Part shown: one piece after another, positions 58,968 to 64,000 of the stretch | Layout of the letters: every line of letters starts with the position of its first letter | Numbering within the stretch: position 1 is the stretch's first letter | Translations under genes and position numbers: made by a program | NCBI RefSeq assembly: GCF_000975035.1 | Contig: NZ_BBRA01000001.1 | Coordinates: 1,298,812-1,362,811, forward strand | From: Demequina flava | Lineage (GTDB): Bacteria > Actinomycetota > Actinomycetes > Actinomycetales > Demequinaceae | Reading direction: 5' to 3' | Length of the DNA: 64,000 nt | The notes under the pieces: model-generated | Databases searched by the model: none | Seen by the model: the letters and a program-made list of their open reading frames with translations, nothing else | Told to the model about the DNA's origin: nothing

Positions 58968-60137
58968 ATGGTGAAGAAGTTCCTAGTCGGCGTTGCGTCG
59001 GCAGGTATGGCCCTCACGCTGGCTGCATGCTCCGGCGGTGGCGCCGGCGAAAGCACTGACGAGACTTCCGCAGCTGCTACCGGTGGCTCAGAGCCGGTCG
59101 TCGAAGGTGGCCTCGTGGGCGTTGCAATGCCCACCCAGACCTCAGAGCGCTGGATCGCTGACGGCGACGCCGTGCAGAGCGGTCTCGAAGAGCTCGGCTA
59201 CGAAGTTGACCTGCAGTTCGCAAACGACGACATCCCCACCCAGGCCAACCAGATCGACCAGATGATCACCAACGGTGCCGAGGCACTGATCATCGCCTCG
59301 ATCGACGGCACCGCGCTGGCATCGCAGCTCGAAGCTGCCGCCGCCGCAGACATCCCCGTCATTGCCTATGACCGCCTGATCCGTGACTCGGAGAACGTCG
59401 ACTTCTACGTGACCTTCGACAACTACAACGTGGGTGTCCAGCAGGCCACCTCGCTGCTGGTGGGTCTGGGTCTGCTCAACCAGGACGGTTCCGAGGGCGA
59501 CGCCGCCGGTCCGTTCAACGTTGAGCTGTTCGCCGGTTCGCTGGACGACAACAACGCTCACTTCTTCTGGCAGGGCGCAATTGACACCCTCCAGCCCTAC
59601 CTGGACGACGAGACCATCACGGTTCCTTCGGGCCAGACCGACATCGAGCAGACCAACACCCTGCGCTGGCAGCAGGAAACTGCGCAGAAGCGCATGGAGG
59701 ACCTGCTCACGTCCACCTACACCGGATCCGACCTTGAGCTCCACGGTGTGCTGTCGCCTTACGACGGCATCTCGCGCGGCATCATCACCGCCCTGCAGAA
59801 CGCCGGTTACGGCCCCAGCATCGCTGACGGCCTGCCCGTCGTGACTGGTCAGGACGCTGAGATCGCATCTGTGAAGCTGATCGCTGACGACATCCAGTCC
59901 GCCACGATCTTCAAGGACACCCGCAAGCTGGCCGCACAGGCCATCACCGCCACCGACGACTACCTCTCCGGAGGCGAGCCTGAGGCGAACGACACCGAGA
60001 CCTACGACAACGGCGTGAAGGTCGTTCCCTCGTACCTGCTCGAGTCGGACATCGTCTACGCGGACAACATCCAGTCCCTCTTGGTCGACTCCGGCTACTG
60101 GACCGCTGAAGAGGTCGAGGCAGGCGTCGCGGAGTAA
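58968..60137 (+). CDS. chvE: monosaccharide ABC binding lipoprotein, ChvE/XylF-like
   Basis: 389 residues: lipobox TLAAC, a short Ser/Thr/Gly spacer, then the ribose/xylose-type fold (GVAMPTQTSERWIADGDAVQSGLEELGYEVDLQFANDDIPTQANQIDQMI, IPVIAYDRLIRDSENVDFYVTFDN). The block order is that of ChvE and relatives, which bind arabinose, galactose, glucose or xylose; adjacency to araDA favours arabinose. GAGGAGGAG lies 7 nt before ATG 58968. A large hairpin follows the stop. Confidence 0.9.
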   Translation: MVKKFLVGVASAGMALTLAACSGGGAGESTDETSAAATGGSEPVVEGGLVGVAMPTQTSERWIADGDAVQSGLEELGYEVDLQFANDDIPTQANQIDQMITNGAEALIIASIDGTALASQLEAAAAADIPVIAYDRLIRDSENVDFYVTFDNYNVGVQQATSLLVGLGLLNQDGSEGDAAGPFNVELFAGSLDDNNAHFFWQGAIDTLQPYLDDETITVPSGQTDIEQTNTLRWQQETAQKRMEDLLTSTYTGSDLELHGVLSPYDGISRGIITALQNAGYGPSIADGLPVVTGQDAEIASVKLIADDIQSATIFKDTRKLAAQAITATDDYLSGGEPEANDTETYDNGVKVVPSYLLESDIVYADNIQSLLVDSGYWTAEEVEAGVAE

Positions 60138-60161
60138 CCTCCCCGAACACTGACTCATCAG

Positions 60162-60199
60162 ATGCGTGGCGCCAGCCACTGCGCGCTGGCGCCACGCAT
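60162..60199 (+). terminator. 15-bp intercistronic hairpin after the binding-protein gene
   Basis: ATGCGTGGCGCCAGC (60162-60176) pairs perfectly with GCTGGCGCCACGCAT (60185-60199), loop of 8 nt. No T-tract. As at 36609, it separates a highly needed binding protein from the membrane genes and probably stabilises the upstream mRNA or reduces read-through. Confidence 0.7.
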
Positions 60200-60229
60200 T
60201 GACCCTCGCACCGGCCCTGGAGAGGAACG

Positions 60230-61807
60230 ATGGCTACGAACATTCTGGAGATGCGCGACATCTCCAAGGAATTCCCGGGAGTGAAAGCGCTCTCGGACGT
60301 GAATCTCACAGTCCGCGAAGGCGAGATTCACGCGATCTGCGGCGAGAACGGCGCAGGAAAATCCACGCTGATGAAGGTTCTGTCGGGCGTCTACCCGCAC
60401 GGCACCTATACCGGCGACATCTACTTTGACGGCGCGGAAGCGCGCTACGGGTCGATCAACGACTCGGAAGACGCGGGCGTGGTGATCATTCACCAGGAGC
60501 TCGCGCTGGTTCCCCACCTCACGGTTGCGGAGAACATCTTCCTCGGCAACGAGGTGCGCGGCCGTTTCGGTCTCATCGACTGGAACGAGGCCAACCACAA
60601 GGCCCAGGACCTGATGGACCGCGTCGGATTGCACGAAAACCCGGTGACCCCCGTGGGCCAGCTGGGTGTGGGCAAGCAACAGCTCATTGAGATCGCGAAG
60701 GCGCTGTCCAAGGATGTGCGCCTTCTCATTCTGGATGAGCCCACCGCAGCCCTCAACGACTCGGACTCCGAGCACCTTCTGCAGCTCCTGAAGGACCTGC
60801 AGAAGGAAGGCATCACCTCGATCATGATTTCCCACAAGCTGGGAGAGATCGAGTGGGTCGCTGACCGCACCACGATCATTCGCGATGGCCAGACCATCGA
60901 GACGATTGACATGTCGGAAGAGGACTCCACCCAGGACCGCATCATTCGCGGCATGGTGGGCCGAGACCTCGAGCACCGCTACCCGCCACGCATCGACCAC
61001 GAGATTGGCGAGGAGCTCTTCCGCGTCGAGGACTGGACGGTTCACCACCCCACGCAGCCCGACCGCGTCATGGTCGACCACGCGCACTTCCACGTGAAGG
61101 CCGGCGAGGTCGTCGGAATCGCTGGACTGATGGGTGCGGGACGTACCGAACTTGCGATGAGCATCTTTGGGCGCACCTACGGCCGTGGCACTACGGGACG
61201 CGTGTACAAGCGCGGCGAAGAGATCCAGACCCGGTCAGTATCCGAGGCCATCGACAACGGCATCGCGTATGCGACCGAGGACCGCAAGAAGTACGGCCTC
61301 AACCTGATCGACAACATCAGCCGCAACATCTCGGCGGCAGCCCTCAAGAAGCTGTCCAGCCGCGGATTCATCAACGGTCACGAAGAACTCAGCGTGGCCG
61401 AGGCGTACCGCAACAACATGAACATCAAGACTCCGTCAGTACTCCAGCTCGCCGGCAACCTCTCAGGAGGAAACCAGCAGAAGGTCGTGCTGTCGAAGTG
61501 GATGTACACCGATGCGGACGTGATGATCCTCGACGAGCCCACACGCGGTATCGACGTCGGTGCAAAGTACGAGATCTACACGATCGTCAATGACCTGGCT
61601 GCCCAGGGCAAGGGCGTGGTCGTCATCTCGTCCGAACTTCCCGAGCTGCTGGGAACCTGCGATCGCATCTACACCCTGGCCTTCGGCCGCATCACGGGCT
61701 GCCTCGATGTCTCCGAGGCCACACCAGAGGCCCTGATGACTCTCATGACTCAAGACAAGGAAACGGCGTCTGACAACGACGCGGACGCCAAGGAGACCGA
61801 CCGATGA
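60230..61807 (+). CDS. mmsA: sugar ABC ATPase with two nucleotide-binding domains, GguA/MmsA-like
   Basis: 525 residues. First domain: Walker [25 protein letters not shown] in place of the canonical signature, Walker [13 protein letters not shown]. Second domain: degenerate P-loop GLMGAGRTE, signature [15 protein letters not shown], Walker [13 protein letters not shown]. This asymmetry is normal for RbsA/GguA ATPases. Works with the ChvE-like protein and the next gene to import a pentose or hexose. GAGAGG precedes ATG 60230. Confidence 0.92.
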   Translation: MATNILEMRDISKEFPGVKALSDVNLTVREGEIHAICGENGAGKSTLMKVLSGVYPHGTYTGDIYFDGAEARYGSINDSEDAGVVIIHQELALVPHLTVAENIFLGNEVRGRFGLIDWNEANHKAQDLMDRVGLHENPVTPVGQLGVGKQQLIEIAKALSKDVRLLILDEPTAALNDSDSEHLLQLLKDLQKEGITSIMISHKLGEIEWVADRTTIIRDGQTIETIDMSEEDSTQDRIIRGMVGRDLEHRYPPRIDHEIGEELFRVEDWTVHHPTQPDRVMVDHAHFHVKAGEVVGIAGLMGAGRTELAMSIFGRTYGRGTTGRVYKRGEEIQTRSVSEAIDNGIAYATEDRKKYGLNLIDNISRNISAAALKKLSSRGFINGHEELSVAEAYRNNMNIKTPSVLQLAGNLSGGNQQKVVLSKWMYTDADVMILDEPTRGIDVGAKYEIYTIVNDLAAQGKGVVVISSELPELLGTCDRIYTLAFGRITGCLDVSEATPEALMTLMTQDKETASDNDADAKETDR

Positions 61808-62982
61808 CTGGAATCGCCAATGTGCGCGAATTGATGACGCGCAACCTTCGTCAAAGCGGCATTTTCGTCGCCTTCATCGCGATCGTGGCGCTGTTCGCGA
61901 TCCTGACTGATGGCGTGTTGCTGAGCCCGACCAACCTGACGAACATCGTCCTGCAGTACTCCTACATCCTGGTCCTCGCGATCGGCATGGTCATCGTGAT
62001 TATCGGCGGGCACATCGACCTGTCGGTCGGATCGGTGGCCGCGCTTGCGGGAGCAGTGTCCGCGGTCCTTGTCATCAAGGAAGGCATGCCCTGGTGGGTC
62101 GGCGTCATCGCCGGAATCCTGGTGGGAGTCCTGGCCGGTGCGTGGCAGGGATTCTGGGTGGCCTTCGTTGGCATCCCGGCGTTCATTACGACCCTGGCCG
62201 GCATGTTGCTGTTCCGGGGTCTCACGTTCCGCGTGTTGGACAATATCTCGCTGTCGCCGTTCCCCTCGGAGTACTCAAAGATCGCCACCGGCTTCCAAAA
62301 TGGATTGCTTGGCGGTGACGGGTTCGACGTCTTTACGCTCGTGGTCTTCGGCGTGGCCGTTGCCGCGTACTTCGTGCAGCAGTTCCGTGCCCGCAAGGCG
62401 GCGATTGCCTACAAGCAGACCGTGGGAGCCTTCCCGCTGTTCCTGCTGAAACTCATCGCCGTCGCCGCAGTGGTGATGTGGTTCGCATGGCAGCTCGCCA
62501 ACTACCGCGGTCTGCCCAACGTGCTGATCATCCTTGCGATCCTGATCATCGTCTACACGATCGTGACCACGCGCACCGTCTTCGGTCGCCACGTCTACGC
62601 GATCGGTGGAAACCTGACCGCTGCGACGCTGTCGGGTGTGAAGGTCAAGTGGGTCAACTTCGGCATCATGCTCAACATGGGCCTCCTCGCCGGTGTGGCA
62701 GGTGTGATCTTCTCCTCCCGTACCAACGGCGCTCAGCCCGCGGCCGGAAACCTCTTCGAGCTCGACGCGATTGCCGCATCGTTCATCGGTGGTGCTGCCG
62801 TGACCGGTGGTGTGGGTCGTGTGACCGGCGCCATCGTCGGTGGTCTGATCATGGCCGTGATGTCCAACGGCATGCAGCTCATGGGCGTGGAGCAGTCGAT
62901 CCAGCAGGTTGTGAAGGGCCTGGTGCTTCTGCTCGCTGTCGCCTTCGACGTGTGGAACAAGAAGCGCGCTGGCGGTCGCTAG
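61804..62982 (+). CDS. mmsB: sugar ABC permease, GguB/MmsB-like
   Basis: 392 residues, about ten helices of the RbsC type: [26 protein letters not shown] is the conserved IDLSVGS block, and [25 protein letters not shown] with [24 protein letters not shown] are typical. The length (nearly 400, with an extra loop around residues 165-215) matches GguB. ATG overlaps the ATPase stop (ATGA). A nonamer-based hairpin terminates the operon. Confidence 0.92.
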   Translation: MTGIANVRELMTRNLRQSGIFVAFIAIVALFAILTDGVLLSPTNLTNIVLQYSYILVLAIGMVIVIIGGHIDLSVGSVAALAGAVSAVLVIKEGMPWWVGVIAGILVGVLAGAWQGFWVAFVGIPAFITTLAGMLLFRGLTFRVLDNISLSPFPSEYSKIATGFQNGLLGGDGFDVFTLVVFGVAVAAYFVQQFRARKAAIAYKQTVGAFPLFLLKLIAVAAVVMWFAWQLANYRGLPNVLIILAILIIVYTIVTTRTVFGRHVYAIGGNLTAATLSGVKVKWVNFGIMLNMGLLAGVAGVIFSSRTNGAQPAAGNLFELDAIAASFIGGAAVTGGVGRVTGAIVGGLIMAVMSNGMQLMGVEQSIQQVVKGLVLLLAVAFDVWNKKRAGGR

Positions 62983-63001
62983 GACGCGACTGCGCATAGA
63001 G

Positions 63002-63037
63002 ATGGGCCGATGCCGGGGTGACCTGGCGTCGGCCCAT
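63002..63037. terminator. terminator hairpin built on GGCCGATGC
   Basis: ATGGGCCGATGCC (63002-63014) pairs with GGCGTCGGCCCAT (63025-63037), 13 bp with one G-T pair and a 10-nt loop, followed by TTTCGTTGTG. It lies 20 nt after the permease stop and faces the end of the convergent gene at 63091. Confidence 0.72.
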
Positions 63038-63090
63038 TTCGTTGTGTGCGGGCGCCTTTCGAGGCGCGGCCCGTGGTGGGCTGGTGTGAG

Positions 63091-63348
63091 CTAAGCCTTG
63101 GGCTTGTACTCGTCCTCGCCTGCTTCGGTGGCGTCGTCGGAGTCGCTCACCGTTGTCGACTCTGCAGCGGCGGCTTCTTCTGCGGCGACTTCCGCGGCTT
63201 CGCGCTCGTCCTTGGCCTTCTTGTCCTTGTAGACCTGCCGGCCAAAGTAACTCACGGCAATGGCGCCAGCCACCCACAGGAACGCGGTGGCCCAGGGAGT
63301 GGACTCGGACGTTTCTTGGGCGGCGGCCAGCAGCTCTGCGGGGATCAT
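63091..63348 (-). CDS. small single-pass membrane protein
   Basis: 85 residues from ATG 63348, which stands 6 nt after GACACT (leaderless). A short N-terminus (MIPAELLAAAQETSES), one helix (PWATAFLWVAGAIAVSYFGRQVY), then a charged Lys/Glu/Ala segment predicted as helical (KDKKAKDEREAAEVAAEEAAAAE) and an acidic tail. No family recognised. Confidence 0.72.
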   Translation of the reverse strand: MIPAELLAAAQETSESTPWATAFLWVAGAIAVSYFGRQVYKDKKAKDEREAAEVAAEEAAAAESTTVSDSDDATEAGEDEYKPKA

Positions 63349-63662
63349 CTCTCTAGTGTCTCGCACCTGGCACGGCTGGTTGTCTGCCTCGCCGCACACG
63401 AGGGTGCACAGATGTCACTCGGGAGGTCGGGCACGACGGCCGTCGTGTACATGAGCTGCCTCGTGAGGGCTGGTGGGGGCCTCGCGTGGACATGAGGTGC
63501 CTAGTTCGAGGGGGCGGGGTGGCCCGGATAGCCCGAAGCCGCACAGCAACAGAACGGCACACAACGCCTGCAGCTGTACGGCTTCGGTTAAGCAAACCGT
63601 ACCGCGACCTCTAGCATGGGGGCCAGGATTTCCGCCCTGGTATCGAAAGGTTGTGATTGCTC
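63349..63662. other. gap without a convincing gene
   Basis: 314 bp between the divergent membrane-protein gene and the carbonic anhydrase. Only short frames with atypical composition are present. AAAGG at 63649-63653 may serve as ribosome site for the GTG at 63663. Confidence 0.5.
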
Positions 63663-64000
63663 GTGCCGATCGCTGACGAACTCATCGAGAACAACAAGGC
63701 CTACGCCGCTCACTACGCCCCGGACCGGCCGCTTCCGCCCCGCCGCCAACTCGCCGTCGTGGCGTGCATGGACTCGCGCCTGGACGTCTTCGCGCTACTG
63801 GGTCTCGAGGTCGGTGACGCGCACATCATGCGTAACGCTGGCGGCGTGATCACCGATGATATGATCCGCTCGCTCGTGATCTCCCAGCGCAAGCTCGGCA
63901 CGCGCGAGATCATCCTCATCCACCACACCGATTGCGGTGCACTGACCTTCACCGACGACGAGCTGCGCAACCAGCTCCTCGACGAGACCGGCATGAAGCC
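63663..64000 (+). CDS. beta-class carbonic anhydrase, 3' end cut by the window edge
   Basis: About 112 residues are visible from GTG 63663, starting [20 protein letters not shown]. Zinc ligands: Cys in [11 protein letters not shown], and His/Cys in [30 protein letters not shown] is the conserved beta-CA block. The pattern resembles Mycobacterium tuberculosis Rv1284-type enzymes. Interconverts CO2 and bicarbonate in the cytosol. The frame is open at the window edge. Confidence 0.92.
   Translation, partial: MPIADELIENNKAYAAHYAPDRPLPPRRQLAVVACMDSRLDVFALLGLEVGDAHIMRNAGGVITDDMIRSLVISQRKLGTREIILIHHTDCGALTFTDDELRNQLLDETGMK

Larger units (their letters stand above)
3224..63013. repeat. dispersed nonamer GGCCGATGC / GCATCGGCC, at least 34 copies
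   Basis: Copies found by reading (F = GGCCGATGC on plus, R = GCATCGGCC): R3224, F4016, R13396, F14336, F17419, R17495, F21223, R21566, F21937, F24072, R24345, R24976, F25687, F27460, R28346, R30754, F33347, F34908, F39018, R39145, F43248, R43324, F45046, R45078, F47112, F49179, R50629, R50648, F52416, R54665, R57309, F58340, F58754, F63005. By chance about one or two would be expected at this GC content. About two-thirds are inside genes, often in Ala-rich linkers (read as ADA or ASA). Intergenic copies often share GGGCCGATGCTG(T/G)GGTG. Confidence 0.8.

Noticed and set aside
3224..63013. CRISPR array
   Set aside because: The nonamer copies are far too short and irregularly spaced, and no cas genes are present.
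63473..63676. Small open frame before the carbonic anhydrase
   Set aside because: Composition is unlike the neighbouring genes, it has no ribosome site, and it runs into the carbonic anhydrase start in another frame.

Overview
The window is chromosomal DNA from a high-GC Gram-positive bacterium, most probably an actinobacterium of the order Micrococcales. The evidence is gene content: a BldC-type regulator next to a DUF3073 protein and purM, the sterol-carrier-like gene between purL and purF, a tRNA-Glu/Asp/Phe cluster, lipoproteins with actinobacterial lipoboxes, and many genes that appear to be leaderless (a TANNNT-like -10 box only 6-7 nt before the start codon). The genus is not decidable by eye; Demequina/Cellulomonas-like relatives would fit the sugar-uptake genes. 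No phage, insertion sequence, CRISPR array or rRNA was seen.

Layout. 1-4.3 kb: the end of a flavin-monooxygenase gene, methionine aminopeptidase with a divergent HTH regulator, dGTPase, and a GNAT/P-loop-kinase fusion. 4.3-15.0 kb: an 11-gene leftward operon (two flavin reductases, an ABC importer, a RutA-like and a DszA/NtaA-like flavin monooxygenase, a RutB-like amidohydrolase, two MFS transporters, an Asp/Glu racemase-family protein). It reads as an uptake-and-ring-opening pathway for an unknown, pyrimidine- or flavin-like compound. 15-24.3 kb: a MerR regulator, transhydrogenase pntAB, copZ-copA with a MerR-type promoter, and PrsW. 24.3-32 kb: metZ, a yefM-yoeB toxin-antitoxin pair, rhodanese, ArsR plus glyoxalase, a membrane-anchored phosphoribosyltransferase, and two lipoproteins.

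32-48.5 kb: the purL / sterol-carrier / purF / purM / DUF3073 / bldC neighbourhood known from actinobacteria, interrupted by about 10 kb carrying two ABC uptake systems (an AglEFG-like alpha-glucoside type and a family-5 peptide/oligosaccharide type). 48.5-52.7 kb: FKBP, Ogt, a DMT transporter, a holin-like protein, three tRNAs, a zincin peptidase and RidA. 52.8-63 kb: galE and galK, a LacI-family regulator, araD-araA and a ChvE/GguAB-type sugar ABC transporter; three near-identical operator copies tie the regulator to both arabinose transcription units. The window ends in a beta-carbonic anhydrase cut by the edge.

The most unusual non-gene signals are: a nonamer GGCCGATGC / GCATCGGCC found at least 34 times by eye in genes and in intergenic hairpins; a family of inverted repeats sharing CTGCGGTGAGC; two 76-nt intergenic repeats flanking one lipoprotein gene; a shared leaderless start-site motif (TANNCTGGTG just before ATG/GTG); and a probable leaderless 10-codon leader peptide coupled to purF.
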